Assembly (NCBI RefSeq): GCF_000284375.1
Contig: NC_017249.1
Location: 2,334,001 to 2,398,000 of the forward strand
Length of the DNA stretch: 64,000 bases
Source: Bradyrhizobium japonicum USDA 6
Lineage (GTDB): Bacteria > Pseudomonadota > Alphaproteobacteria > Rhizobiales > Xanthobacteraceae
Direction: 5' to 3'
Of this stretch, positions 17,477 through 26,273 are shown in pieces (the stretch's first letter is position 1; each line of letters begins with the position of its first letter). Below the pieces are notes generated by a model. It searched no databases. It was given only the letters and a program-made list of their open reading frames with translations, and was not told the DNA's origin. The position numbers and the translations under genes were made by a program.

Positions 17477-18157
17477 ATGGTTTACCGGCGAACGCATCAA
17501 GTGGTGAAGCGCCTTGCGGCCAGGCGCAGTGCGATCCTCGCTGCAGCGCGGGAAGCTGCGGCGGAAGGCGGGATGGCTGCGGTGCAGATCGCACCGGTTG
17601 CGGTCCGGGCCAGTGTCGCGGCCGGAACGGTCTACCGCTACTTCCCGTCCAAGTCCGAGCTGATCTCCGAATTGATTGCCGAGGTGTCGCGCGACGAGCT
17701 CGCGGCGATCCGCCGGGCGGCCGATGCCGCGCCCGGCCCATCCTCGGCGCTGGCGGCGGCCGTCACCACCGTGGCGGTCCACACGCTGTCGCAGCGCAGG
17801 CTGGCCTGGGGCATCCTGGCCGAGCCGGTTGACGTCGATGTCAGCGCGTCCCGCCTGGCCAGCCGCCGCGAGATCGCCGGCGAGATCGCCGCGCGGATCG
17901 ACGCCGCCGTGCGTGCCGGCCATTTGCCGGCGCAGGATACCGCGCTCGCCGCCACCGCGCTGCTAGGGGCGCTGCATGAGGCTCTGGTCGGGCCGCTCGC
18001 GCCCGACAATCTCGACGATCCCGCCAGGATGCGCGATGCGGTGCAGACCGTGACGCTGCTGGCCCTGCGCGCCGTCGGCGTGATGGACGCCCGTGCCCGC
18101 GGTCTGGTGGTGCAGCAGACGCTGCTGCCGGCGGCGAAGGCGCTGGTCGGAGCTTAA
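17477..18157 (+). CDS. TetR/AcrR-family transcriptional regulator
   Basis: The 226-residue protein has the N-terminal TetR HTH (RRSAILAAAREAAAEGGMAA, VRASVAAGTVYRYFPSKSEL, about residues 15-60) and a helical ligand-binding domain ending QTLLPAAKALVGA. ATG 17477 has AGGAAG at 17465-17470 and starts just before the HTH; the upstream in-frame start at 17381 is not supported. The gene stands alone between the pilin and the convergent pyruvate kinase gene, so its target cannot be inferred from context. Confidence 0.9.
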   Translation: MVYRRTHQVVKRLAARRSAILAAAREAAAEGGMAAVQIAPVAVRASVAAGTVYRYFPSKSELISELIAEVSRDELAAIRRAADAAPGPSSALAAAVTTVAVHTLSQRRLAWGILAEPVDVDVSASRLASRREIAGEIAARIDAAVRAGHLPAQDTALAATALLGALHEALVGPLAPDNLDDPARMRDAVQTVTLLALRAVGVMDARARGLVVQQTLLPAAKALVGA

Positions 18158-18309
18158 AAAGCCGGGCGCGACCGTGGCCGAGACCTGATTCCGCTCAGGT
18201 CGTTGCCCGCGCGCGCCTTTTCACAAAACCCAAGCACCTTCGCCGGCAACGCCGGCTACTGTGCATGGGGTTGTTTTCGACATTTTTGTTTTGGCCCGCA
18301 CCTACGGGC

Positions 18310-19746
18310 CTACAAATTCGCGTCGCCCTCGGGCCCGACCGAGGCGATGCGCACCATGTTGGTGGTGCCGGGGATGCCGAGCGGCACGCCGGCGACGATG
18401 ATCACGCGCTGGCCGGCGCGGACAAAACCGTCGCGGAAGGCGATCTGGCCGGCGCGGCTCACCATGTCGTCCTGGTCGCGGGCATCGTCCGCCACCACGC
18501 AATGCACGCCCCAGACGACGGCGAGACGGCGTCCGGCGGCCATGTTCGGCGTGATCGCCACGATCGGCGGCTTCGGCCGCTCGCGGGCCACACGCACCGC
18601 GGTCGAGCCGGAGCTGGTCCAGCAGATCAGCGCCGGCAGGTCGAGCGTCTCGGCGATCTGCCGCGCGGCGTCTGCGATGGCGTCGCCGGCGGTGGTTTCC
18701 GGCGCGGGGCGCTGCGCGGTGATGACCGAACGATAGGTCGGGTCGCGCTCGACCTCCTCGCCGATGCGGTTCATGGTCGAGACCGCTTCGACCGGGAATT
18801 TGCCGGCCGCCGATTCCGCCGACAGCATGATGGCGTCGGCGCCCTCATAGACGGCGGTGGCGACGTCGGAGACCTCGGCGCGGGTCGGCACCGGCGACTG
18901 GATCATCGATTCCAGCATCTGGGTTGCGATCACCACCGGCTTGCCGGCACGGCGCGCCATACGCGTCATCTGCTTCTGCAGGCTCGGCACGCGTTCCAGC
19001 GGCAGCTCGACGCCGAGGTCGCCGCGCGCCACCATCAGCGCGTCGGAGGCGTCGATGATGTCGGCGAGGCGGTCGATCGCCTGCGGCTTCTCGATCTTGG
19101 CCATCACCGCAGCGCGGCCGCGGATCATCTTCTTGGCCTCGATCACATCGTCGGCGCGCTGCACGAAGGACAGCGCGATCCAGTCGACGCCGGTCACCAG
19201 CGCGGCCTCGAGGTCGGCACGGTCCTTCGGCGTCATCGCCGAGACCGGCAGATCGGTGTCGGGCAGGCTGACGCCCTTGCGGTCGGACATCCGGCCGCCG
19301 ACCACGACACGCGTCACCGCGTGCTCTTTCGAAGTCTCCTCCGCGATCAGGCGCACCTTGCCGTCGTCGAGCAGCAGCGAATGGCCGGGCCTGAGTGCAG
19401 CCAGGATCTCCGGATGCGGGAGATTGACGCGCGTGGCGTCGCCCGGCGCCTTGTTGGAATCGAGCGTGAAGATCTGACCGTTCTGGAGCTGGACCGCGCC
19501 TTCGGCGAAGGCGCCGAGCCTGAGCTTCGGGCCCTGGAGATCGACCAGAATGCCGATCGGCCGGCCATAACTGCTCTCGACGTTGCGGATCGTCGCGACC
19601 AGCTCCCGCATCTTGTCATGCGGGGTGTGGCTCATGTTGATGCGGAACAGATCGGCGCCGGCCTCGAACAGGCGGCGAATCATCGCGAGGTCTGAAGAGG
19701 CAGGTCCCAGGGTCGCGAGAATCTTGATACGGCGAAGACGCCTCAT
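18310..19746 (-). CDS. pyk: Pyruvate kinase
   Basis: Pyruvate kinase converts phosphoenolpyruvate and ADP to pyruvate and ATP. The 478-residue product is full length. It starts RRIKILATLGPASSD, with the RINMSH substrate motif, the K-catalytic segment AVMAKIEKPQAIDRL, DALMVARGDLGVELP, and the MLESM and AIMLSAESAAGKFP helices. The C-terminal regulatory domain includes PALICWTSSGSTAVRVARERP. It overlaps the upstream DUF1036 gene by 4 bp (ATGA), so the two are translationally coupled. Confidence 0.97.
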   Translation of the reverse strand: MRRLRRIKILATLGPASSDLAMIRRLFEAGADLFRINMSHTPHDKMRELVATIRNVESSYGRPIGILVDLQGPKLRLGAFAEGAVQLQNGQIFTLDSNKAPGDATRVNLPHPEILAALRPGHSLLLDDGKVRLIAEETSKEHAVTRVVVGGRMSDRKGVSLPDTDLPVSAMTPKDRADLEAALVTGVDWIALSFVQRADDVIEAKKMIRGRAAVMAKIEKPQAIDRLADIIDASDALMVARGDLGVELPLERVPSLQKQMTRMARRAGKPVVIATQMLESMIQSPVPTRAEVSDVATAVYEGADAIMLSAESAAGKFPVEAVSTMNRIGEEVERDPTYRSVITAQRPAPETTAGDAIADAARQIAETLDLPALICWTSSGSTAVRVARERPKPPIVAITPNMAAGRRLAVVWGVHCVVADDARDQDDMVSRAGQIAFRDGFVRAGQRVIIVAGVPLGIPGTTNMVRIASVGPEGDANL

Positions 19747-20342
19747 GGCTTATTTCCAGACGGTGGCGAGGGAGCTGGCGGGAGGCCAGGCGCGGCGGGG
19801 GGCGTACCACCGGGCGGACTATTGGGCAAACCCGGAACGCCGCCACCCGGGCCGACCGGGCCCGGCAGGCCAGGCACGCGCTGCTGCTGTGACGGCTGCT
19901 CGTTGGCGTCGGTGAGCTGAACCGTCCAGGCCCGCTGCTCGCCGGTATCGACCTCGAAATAGCCGGTCCGGTCGTAGCCGCGCGCGAGGCAATCCTCGGT
20001 GCCGCGGATGGTGAATTCCTTGTCGCGCGAGCACATGAAGGCCTGGCCCGACCATTCGCCGCCGCGGTCATAGTCGATGGCGTAGATGTAATAGTAGCGG
20101 GCGACCAGCGTTCCCCGCAGCAGGGTCTCGCAGGAACGCGACGAGATGTTCCACCAGCCCTCGGTGGTCCAGCCCTCGGCGTCCTTGTAGCCGAGCGCAA
20201 TGCCGACCCGGCTCGAGGTGTTGTTGCAAAGCCGGAAGTCGGCGGAGGCCGGGCTGGCCCAGAGGCACAGCAGGCCAACCACCAGCACCGGGACCAACCG
20301 GGCGAGCAGGCGAAGGGGGGCGCGGGGAGATTCGGCGATCAT
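19743..20342 (-). CDS. DUF1036-domain secreted protein
   Basis: The 199-residue product has a signal peptide ending at ASADF (about residue 34). The DUF1036 domain follows: LCNNTSSRVGIALGYKD, EGWWNISSRSCETLL and a Tyr-rich strand YYYIYAID, with four cysteines. A Gly/Pro-rich C-terminal tail of about 60 residues (GLPGPVGPGGGVPGLP-like) comes last. Function is unknown; the family is widespread in Hyphomicrobiales next to pyruvate kinase. ATG 20342 is used because it begins the signal peptide; the frame stays open to 20528. It is the first gene of a two-gene unit with pyk. Confidence 0.85.
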   Translation of the reverse strand: MIAESPRAPLRLLARLVPVLVVGLLCLWASPASADFRLCNNTSSRVGIALGYKDAEGWTTEGWWNISSRSCETLLRGTLVARYYYIYAIDYDRGGEWSGQAFMCSRDKEFTIRGTEDCLARGYDRTGYFEVDTGEQRAWTVQLTDANEQPSQQQRVPGLPGPVGPGGGVPGLPNSPPGGTPPAAPGLPPAPSPPSGNKP

Positions 20343-20521
20343 TGTCGCGGAACGTATACCAGATGATTGACGATTTGGCGTAGGGCCGGGGAGCCGGCCT
20401 TCGGTTTGGCTCTGGGGCCGTTTGCGCCGTGATATGGCAAAATCTGTGACAGGCCCCCACCTGATCCCGTAAGGGTGACCCCCATCGGGGCAGAACCAAT
20501 TCAGGCCGAAGGGATCCAGCC

Positions 20522-20824
20522 ATGGCAATCGACGACAAAACCAGAACGGAGCTCGAGGCCGCCGCTTTCCGGCGCCTGGTCGATCATCTGAAGACGCGGA
20601 CCGATGTCCAGAACATCGATCTGATGAATCTGGCCGGCTTCTGCCGCAACTGCCTGTCCAACTGGCTCAAGGACGCCGCCGACGCGCAGGGCGTCGCGCT
20701 CAGCAAGGACGAGAGCCGCGAGGCCGTCTACGGCATGCCCTACGAGACCTGGAAGTCGAAATACCAGGGCACGGCCACGCCCGAGCAGATCGAGGCGATG
20801 AAGAAAGTCCACCCCGGGCATTGA
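20522..20824 (+). CDS. DUF1244-domain protein
   Basis: The 100-residue protein matches the DUF1244 family, small cytosolic alpha-helical proteins of unknown function. FRRLVDHLKTRTDVQNIDLM, AGFCRNCLSNWL and YGMPYETWKSKYQ are conserved landmarks; the C-x-x-C pair in FCRNCL is typical and may bind metal. Its start at 20522 lies 179 bp from the divergent DUF1036 gene. Confidence 0.9.
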   Translation: MAIDDKTRTELEAAAFRRLVDHLKTRTDVQNIDLMNLAGFCRNCLSNWLKDAADAQGVALSKDESREAVYGMPYETWKSKYQGTATPEQIEAMKKVHPGH

Positions 20825-21022
20825 ACGGCCTCGCCGGCAGACTGGCGGTGAGTCGCACCACACAACTGCTTTCTTCGCTCCGCCGCAGGAATGTGTGGGC
20901 GCGCTGTGGACGAGCGCGATGCTGCCTTGAACGCGAGAGCGGCGAACCCTAAGGGTCAACCAGCACGCGCGGTGAGGATGCCGGCGTCACCTCGTTTTGC
21001 CAGTTCCATTGGGAGTACCAAG

Positions 21023-21295
21023 ATGGCCACCTCCGCCGCCGTCCGCGACGACGAGCCCGCGACGAAATTTGCCAAGGACCAGCTCAAGTCCATCATCGAG
21101 CGCATCGAGCGGCTGGAGGAAGAGAAGAAGGCGATCTCCGACGACATCCGCGACGTCTATGCCGAGAGCAAGGGCAATGGCTACGACGTCAAGGCGCTGC
21201 GCACCATCGTGCGCATGCGCAAGCAGGACCCGAACGAGCGCGCCGAGGCCGAGACGATCCTCGAGACCTACATGCAGGCGCTGGGAATGCTCTGA
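21023..21295 (+). CDS. gapR: GapR-family nucleoid-associated protein (DUF2312)
   Basis: The 90-residue product matches GapR, first characterised in Caulobacter, which clamps overtwisted DNA ahead of replication and transcription machinery. The conserved core is [18 protein letters not shown], then [17 protein letters not shown] and [14 protein letters not shown]. It is almost entirely coiled-coil and helix with a basic face. ATG 21023 has GGGAG at 21011-21015 and matches the family N-terminus; the frame from 20891 is not supported. Confidence 0.92.
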   Translation: MATSAAVRDDEPATKFAKDQLKSIIERIERLEEEKKAISDDIRDVYAESKGNGYDVKALRTIVRMRKQDPNERAEAETILETYMQALGML

Positions 21296-21305
21296 GGCGA
21301 TTACT

Positions 21306-21331
21306 CTCGTCCTGGCGAAAGCCAGGACGAG
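21306..21331. repeat. CTCGTCCTGGC hairpin repeat
   Basis: A perfect 11-bp stem (21306-21316 with 21321-21331) closes a GAAA tetraloop. It begins 11 bp after the gapR stop and ends 28 bp before the next gene. There is no T-tract. The TCGTCCTGGC-GAAA-GCCAGGACGA hairpin recurs between genes in Bradyrhizobium and may stabilise or trim the mRNA. Confidence 0.75.
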
Positions 21332-21358
21332 CCTGAGTCTTGAGTCGGGAGAGACGTC

Positions 21359-21775
21359 GTGACGCCGACGCTGCCGCGCGAGGTGGACCGTGCCTTCCGC
21401 GCCCTTCCGGCGCCGATCGGCAAGCGGCTACTCCAGGTGCGTGCGCTGATCTTCGCGACCGCTGCGGCGCATGAAGAGGTTGGCAAGCTCACCGAGACCC
21501 TGAAATGGGGCGAGCCGGCTTACTTGACCGATGAGAGCGGCAGCGGCTCCACGATACGGCTCGGCCGCCTGAAGGACTCCGAGCACGCCGCCATCCTGTT
21601 CAACTGCAAGACGACGTTGATCGATACCTTTCGCGAACGCTTTCCCGATCAGTTCGAGTATCGGCAGACCCGGGCGCTGTTGCTGGATGTCTCGGGCAGG
21701 CTGCCTAAACAGCCGCTATCGGTCTGTCTGTCGCTCGCGCTGACCTATCATCTGGACCGGCGGCGGAAGCGCTAG
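21359..21775 (+). CDS. DUF1801-domain protein
   Basis: The 138-residue protein has the DUF1801/YdhG-like fold: LLQVRALIFATAAAHEEVG, the ETLKWGEPAYLTDE hallmark and CKTTLIDTFRERFPDQF. The family adopts an iron-chaperone-like (frataxin/YdhG) fold but its role here is unproven. Translation starts at GTG 21359, with a GGGAG-type site at about 21347-21351. It lies downstream of gapR across a hairpin. Confidence 0.88.
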   Translation: MTPTLPREVDRAFRALPAPIGKRLLQVRALIFATAAAHEEVGKLTETLKWGEPAYLTDESGSGSTIRLGRLKDSEHAAILFNCKTTLIDTFRERFPDQFEYRQTRALLLDVSGRLPKQPLSVCLSLALTYHLDRRRKR

Positions 21776-21791
21776 CAGCGCTTGCAAGACG

Positions 21792-23426
21792 TCAGCGCAG
21801 CGCCGCGGTGCGCATGACGAACGACCTCGTCTCGAGCTTCGCGGTCGCGCTGCCCGTAAAACTGTCGCAGGACAGGCCCTGCATCGGATCGTCGGCAAAG
21901 CCCATCGCGATCACGGCCTGCGGTTTGACGAAATAGCCGCGCAGCGCAACGGTATCCAGCTCGCCCATCAGCGTCACCGACATCGCGCGGCTGGCGCTCG
22001 GCGACAGCATCACGATCTTGAGCCAGATGCTTTCGCCTCTGGCGGCGGAGAGGCGGGTCGCGGTTGCGATCCTGCCGTCGATGCTCTTGCCGACCACCGT
22101 GTTGATCTCGGTCGCGGGCGGAAGGCCGCGCGTCGCGGCAACGGGGCGGCCCGTGCGCGGGACCGGCGCGGAGGCGGCGACGACGTTGGCGCGGTCGACC
22201 GGGGAGGCGGACGCCGGCGCGTAGGCCAGTGCCTGATAGGCCGCGCTGGAGACGCTCGCGGTTGCTTGCGGCTCGGTGGCGGCGGCGAGCGCCTGGCGGG
22301 CCTTCAGCGCAGCCACTTGCGCTGGCGTCGCCTGCTGCGGGGTCGCAGGGGTATCCCAGAAGCCGCGGGCATTGATGATATCGGCCGGGGTCTCGGGCTT
22401 GCCCTCAACAGATTTGTCGGCTGTCGGCTTGTCAGCCACGGGCGCGGGCTTCGGCTTGGGCGGTACAACGAGCTGCACATCTGCCGAAGCGAGCTGGATC
22501 GCAGCGGCGATCTGCGGCTTGGCGCGCGGTGTCGGCACCGGATCGGCCGGCTTGGCCGCGGCGGCAACCACGGTCGGCGCAACAGGCTTTGCGGCCGGGG
22601 CGGGCGCGCTCTCGTCATCCTCGTCGCTGCTCGTGGCGGCCGGAGCCGACTTGCTCCTGAACAGGGCGGCAAAGAAATTCGGCTTGCTGCCGGAATCGTC
22701 GCCGGTGCCGCGGCGCTCGATGTCGGCCTTGGCCAGCTCATAGCCCTTCAGCGGCGTACCGTCGGTCGGGACGTGAACCGTGCGGCCATCCGGGAAGACG
22801 CGGGCGAGCTGGTCATGCGTCATGCGCGGCCAGTGCCGGATGCTGCCGGTGTCCAGATGGACGAAGGGCGAGCCGGAGGTCGGATAGAAGCCGACGCCGC
22901 CGCGCTGCAGGCGCAGGCCGGCGAAGCGGATCTGCTCCAGCGGCACGCCCGGAATGTAGAAGTCCATCGCATGCCCCAGCATGTGCTGGCTGAAGCGCGC
23001 CACGCCGGAGGAGCGGCGGCGGAGCATGGCGTTGGTGGCGGGGGAGCGGTAGGAGGAGATGATCTGGATCGGCTGCTTGCCGTCGACGTCGCGATAGACT
23101 TCCCAGAGGATGTCGAACAGGCGACGATCCATGACCGTCTCGTCCTGGGTGCGCCAGTCGCGCAGGAAGTGGTTGAGCTGCTTCAGCGCGGCCTCGTCGA
23201 AACGGCCGTCGCGCTTGAAGGTGACGGTGAGGTCTTCGCCGGAATGGGTGTGGTGGAACGAGAGCGTCTTGGTCTCGTTCAGCGCGGCGGCGTCATGGAC
23301 CGAGCCCGCCGCAGCAAGCAGCAGTGCGGAAGCGAGGCCGATCCGGGATCCGGCCTTCACTCCCGCATGGGACAACGACAGCACTGCGAATTTGCGTGCG
23401 AGACCAGTCAGCACGAATGAGCCCAC
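21792..23426 (-). CDS. DUF882 / peptidase M15A family protein with long linker and C-terminal domain
   Basis: This 544-residue exported protein has an N-terminal hydrophobic segment (about residues 30-50). The DUF882/YcbK-like murein endopeptidase domain spans about residues 55-215: YRSPATNAMLRRRSSGVA, SQHMLGHAMDFYIPG and GFYPTSGSPFVHLDTG give the zinc ligands H-x6-D and H of the M15 fold. A Pro/Ala/Lys-rich linker covers about 235-400. A conserved C-terminal domain covers about 440-544. The E. coli relative (MepK/YcbK) cleaves mDap-mDap crosslinks. It is divergent from DUF1801 and upstream of the L,D-transpeptidase in orientation, so maker and cutter of 3-3 crosslinks are neighbours. Confidence 0.88.
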   Translation of the reverse strand: MGSFVLTGLARKFAVLSLSHAGVKAGSRIGLASALLLAAAGSVHDAAALNETKTLSFHHTHSGEDLTVTFKRDGRFDEAALKQLNHFLRDWRTQDETVMDRRLFDILWEVYRDVDGKQPIQIISSYRSPATNAMLRRRSSGVARFSQHMLGHAMDFYIPGVPLEQIRFAGLRLQRGGVGFYPTSGSPFVHLDTGSIRHWPRMTHDQLARVFPDGRTVHVPTDGTPLKGYELAKADIERRGTGDDSGSKPNFFAALFRSKSAPAATSSDEDDESAPAPAAKPVAPTVVAAAAKPADPVPTPRAKPQIAAAIQLASADVQLVVPPKPKPAPVADKPTADKSVEGKPETPADIINARGFWDTPATPQQATPAQVAALKARQALAAATEPQATASVSSAAYQALAYAPASASPVDRANVVAASAPVPRTGRPVAATRGLPPATEINTVVGKSIDGRIATATRLSAARGESIWLKIVMLSPSASRAMSVTLMGELDTVALRGYFVKPQAVIAMGFADDPMQGLSCDSFTGSATAKLETRSFVMRTAALR

Positions 23427-23694
23427 CCAGTCGACGAGCGTTCAAAATGGACTCTCCCGGCAACCCCGTTAGCGCGCGAAAGAGGATGAACGCTTTCTTA
23501 AAGCGAGAAGGTTAATTCGAGGTTGACCTTCCCGACCCCAAACCAAGTCAACGAACCTAAGCGGCTCAGTGTGGCAAAAAAACGCCCGCTGCCGGAGTTC
23601 GGGTGGAGAATGGTAAACTTAAGCGACCCCATCCAGGGGGGTGAGGTCGCTGATCTTACTAGAGAATTTCCGGCAAAAACCTGTCGGGGAGGCC

Positions 23695-25908
23695 TCAGCG
23701 GGTAAACACCCGCTGCTGCTGCGGCCGCCGGCCGACCGGAGCCGGCGGCGGGGCCAGGGCCGGGGCCCCGAACAGCCGCTCGAAGAAGTTCGGACCCGAC
23801 GAGCCGAAGCCGCCGCCATTGTTGGCGATCGCCACGCCCGAGGGCAGCGTCGTCGCCGGGCGCGAATAGCTCGGCTGGGAGTGTGCGACGACGTTCTCGA
23901 GGTCCTTGCCGCGACCGTTCTTCAGGATGTTGATCATGGTCGCGTCACGGCCATAGACGTCCTTGCGGATTTGCAGCTTGCCGGCATCGTCCACGAACGC
24001 GGTCTGGTAGGTGATGTTGACCGGGATCGGCGTCGGGAATTTCAGGTCGATCTCGCTCTTGCCGTACATGCTGCGCACGCGCTCCGGCGTGTACTTCTCG
24101 TTCGGCATGGCGATGTTGAGCAGAATCGAGGCGTACTGATCCGGATTCTGCACGCGCATGCAGCCATGGCTGAAGGCGCGATCTTCCTTGGCGAACAGGT
24201 TCTTGTCCGGCGTGTCGTGCTGATAGACCAGGAACTTGTTCGGGAAGTTGAAGCGAATGCGGCCGAGCGCGTTGGCCTCACCCGGGGGCTGCGAGATGTG
24301 CACGGAGCCGTCACGGTTCTGCTCGAGCTTGAGGCCCATGCGCTGGAGCACCGTCGGGTCCTGCTGAAGCGCCGGGAGGTATTCGTTGTAGACGATCGAC
24401 GGCGGCACGTTCCAGGTCGGATTGACCGTGATGTACTTCATCGTCTCGGTGAGCAGCGGCGTCGCATGCGTGCCCGGCTTGCCGGTGACGACGCGGGTGG
24501 TCCAGACCTGCTGGCCGCGCTGCATCACCTTCAGCGTGTAGTCGGGAATGTTGAGGATGACATAGGCATCGCCCAACGAGGGGACGCCGAGGTCGCGCGG
24601 CAGCCAGCGCCAGCGCTCCATGTTCACCAGCACCGTGTCGATCTGCTTGTCGCGCTTCGGGGTGTTGATCGCCTTGACGGTCTTGTCGTCGAGGATGCCT
24701 GTTACCTTCATCTCGGCGCCGCTCTGGAATTTGCGCACGGCTTCGGCGACGGTGGCGTCATAGCGGGTGTCGCCGGCGTTCTCGGCGAGGCCGAGCTTGG
24801 CGCGGAGCTGCGGCACGCGCGGATCTTCAACGACGATTTCAGCCTGCTTCTTGCCGGCCGGGGTGTATTTCAGCGCCGGACCGTCGGCGATTTCGATCAC
24901 CGGGCCGCTGCCCAGGCCGCGCAGTTCGGCGAGCTTGGCCTTCAGCTCCTTGTAGAGCTTCTGCGGCGGGTTGTAGCTGTCGAGCGCTGCGGAGGCGTCG
25001 GCTGCGGTCGTGACCTTGGCGAGCACCTCGTTCGGATCGACCGGATGCTCGGGATAGAGGATGTCGCCGCTGACCTGCGACCAGTGCATGCGGCCGCTCT
25101 GGGCCTGGCGCGCATAGTCGAACATGCTGGCGGTGAGCTTCAGCTCGGCATCGGCGAGCGCATCGGGCGTCGTGGCGGCGGCGAAATCCGGCACCGGATA
25201 GTCGGCGGGATTGAGGCCATCGGAGGCCGCATCCTTCAGCCGCGCGATCACGCCCTTGGCCGCGGCGGTCAGGCTGCCGGCCTGGGTCCAGACCGGCGCG
25301 AAGTCGCGTGCACCGTAAAACTTCTCGATCGCGGCGCGCTCGTTCTTGCGGTCGAAATGGCGCGAGGTCTTGGCGCCGATGATGTCCTTGAGCTTGTCGG
25401 CGACCGGCTGGTCGGCGGCGGGAACGTTGCTCGCGGCCTTCACCGGCTCGGCGGCCGGAGCCGCAGCGGGGGCCGCAGGCGCGGCTGGCGTTGCCGTCGC
25501 GGTGTCGGCCTTTGCCGGTTCGGATTTGGCGGGCTCGGTCTTCGCGGGCTCGGACTTGGCGGTTTCGCTCTTCGGCGCCTCAGATGCAGGCGTGGTGGCG
25601 ACGTCGGAAGGCTTGGTCTCGACCTTGTCGGGGCCCGGTGCGGCTTCGGCCTTCACTGGTTCCTTGGTCGGCTCCTTTGCGGAGTCCTGAACCGTCGCGG
25701 TGGTGTCGAGCTTGATGTCGGATGCGGTCGGGGGCGGGACGTTGGCGGGCTCGGGGCGCGGGATCGCGGCTTCGATGGCGAGTTCGGCGGCGCTGCTGCG
25801 CGCCTGATCCTGCGCCAGGGCCGAGCTGGCCGATACCGTGAGGAAGGTCGCCGCGACCGTCATCAAGACGCGGTCAAAGCCCGCACGGTGGTTCAAACAG
25901 TCACGCAT
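23695..25908 (-). CDS. L,D-transpeptidase (YcbB/LdtD-like) with peptidoglycan-binding domain
   Basis: The 737-residue exported protein starts with a signal peptide ending ALAQ (about residue 33). A repetitive Lys/Pro/Ala/Glu linker follows, with repeats such as KSEPAKTEPAKSEPAK (about residues 105-135). A helical YcbB-like domain and a PG_binding_1 domain (AVRKFQSGAEMKVTGILDD) come next. The YkuD catalytic domain has SHGCMRV with nucleophile Cys583. The enzyme forms mDap-mDap (3-3) crosslinks or attaches outer-membrane proteins to peptidoglycan. It lies upstream, on the same strand, of the DUF882 endopeptidase with no sign of coupling (268-bp gap). Confidence 0.93.
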   Translation of the reverse strand: MRDCLNHRAGFDRVLMTVAATFLTVSASSALAQDQARSSAAELAIEAAIPRPEPANVPPPTASDIKLDTTATVQDSAKEPTKEPVKAEAAPGPDKVETKPSDVATTPASEAPKSETAKSEPAKTEPAKSEPAKADTATATPAAPAAPAAAPAAEPVKAASNVPAADQPVADKLKDIIGAKTSRHFDRKNERAAIEKFYGARDFAPVWTQAGSLTAAAKGVIARLKDAASDGLNPADYPVPDFAAATTPDALADAELKLTASMFDYARQAQSGRMHWSQVSGDILYPEHPVDPNEVLAKVTTAADASAALDSYNPPQKLYKELKAKLAELRGLGSGPVIEIADGPALKYTPAGKKQAEIVVEDPRVPQLRAKLGLAENAGDTRYDATVAEAVRKFQSGAEMKVTGILDDKTVKAINTPKRDKQIDTVLVNMERWRWLPRDLGVPSLGDAYVILNIPDYTLKVMQRGQQVWTTRVVTGKPGTHATPLLTETMKYITVNPTWNVPPSIVYNEYLPALQQDPTVLQRMGLKLEQNRDGSVHISQPPGEANALGRIRFNFPNKFLVYQHDTPDKNLFAKEDRAFSHGCMRVQNPDQYASILLNIAMPNEKYTPERVRSMYGKSEIDLKFPTPIPVNITYQTAFVDDAGKLQIRKDVYGRDATMINILKNGRGKDLENVVAHSQPSYSRPATTLPSGVAIANNGGGFGSSGPNFFERLFGAPALAPPPAPVGRRPQQQRVFTR

Positions 25909-26273
25909 TGTGTCGCACCCCTCGGGTGAACTGTCCCTCGTGGAACAGCTTCATTATCGCCTAATGAGCTTCGGCTAAACTGCGCCGGCCGCTCGAAAGT
26001 TGCACGCCTGCACGCAACGATTCATACGCGGACGAACGAATCCCACGCAGACGATATACAGGCCCCGTTTGGGCGGCCAGCGCTACCCGGGGCAACTCAC
26101 GACAAACTGACTTCAAGAAAGCCCGTTTGCAACGGATTGTGCGGCTTTGGCAGACGCTTTTCCATGTGTCTGTCACTTCCAAGTCACGGTTCACGTCGCG
26201 GCCGGATTTTGCCGTAATGCGAAGGGCTTGCGGCGTCATCGCAACGCCAGGCGAACCTCCGTTCGCATGAGGC
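25909..26273. other. 365-bp intergenic region, nothing recognised
   Basis: This gap separates the L,D-transpeptidase start (minus strand) from the end of the response-regulator gene. It is less GC-rich than the flanking genes. GATAAT on the minus strand (complement of 25953-25958) could be part of the transpeptidase promoter, but no convincing -35 element accompanies it. I see no gene, RNA or repeat. Confidence 0.4.

Noticed and set aside
18290..18312. GGCCCG...CGGGCC hairpin between the TetR gene and pyk as a terminator
   Set aside because: The stem has only 6 bp and the T-rich run lies on the wrong side for both genes.
23641..25929. A 762-residue open frame antisense to the L,D-transpeptidase gene
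   Set aside because: Shadow of the real gene; its Gly/Arg repeats derive from the Pro/Ala linker on the other strand.
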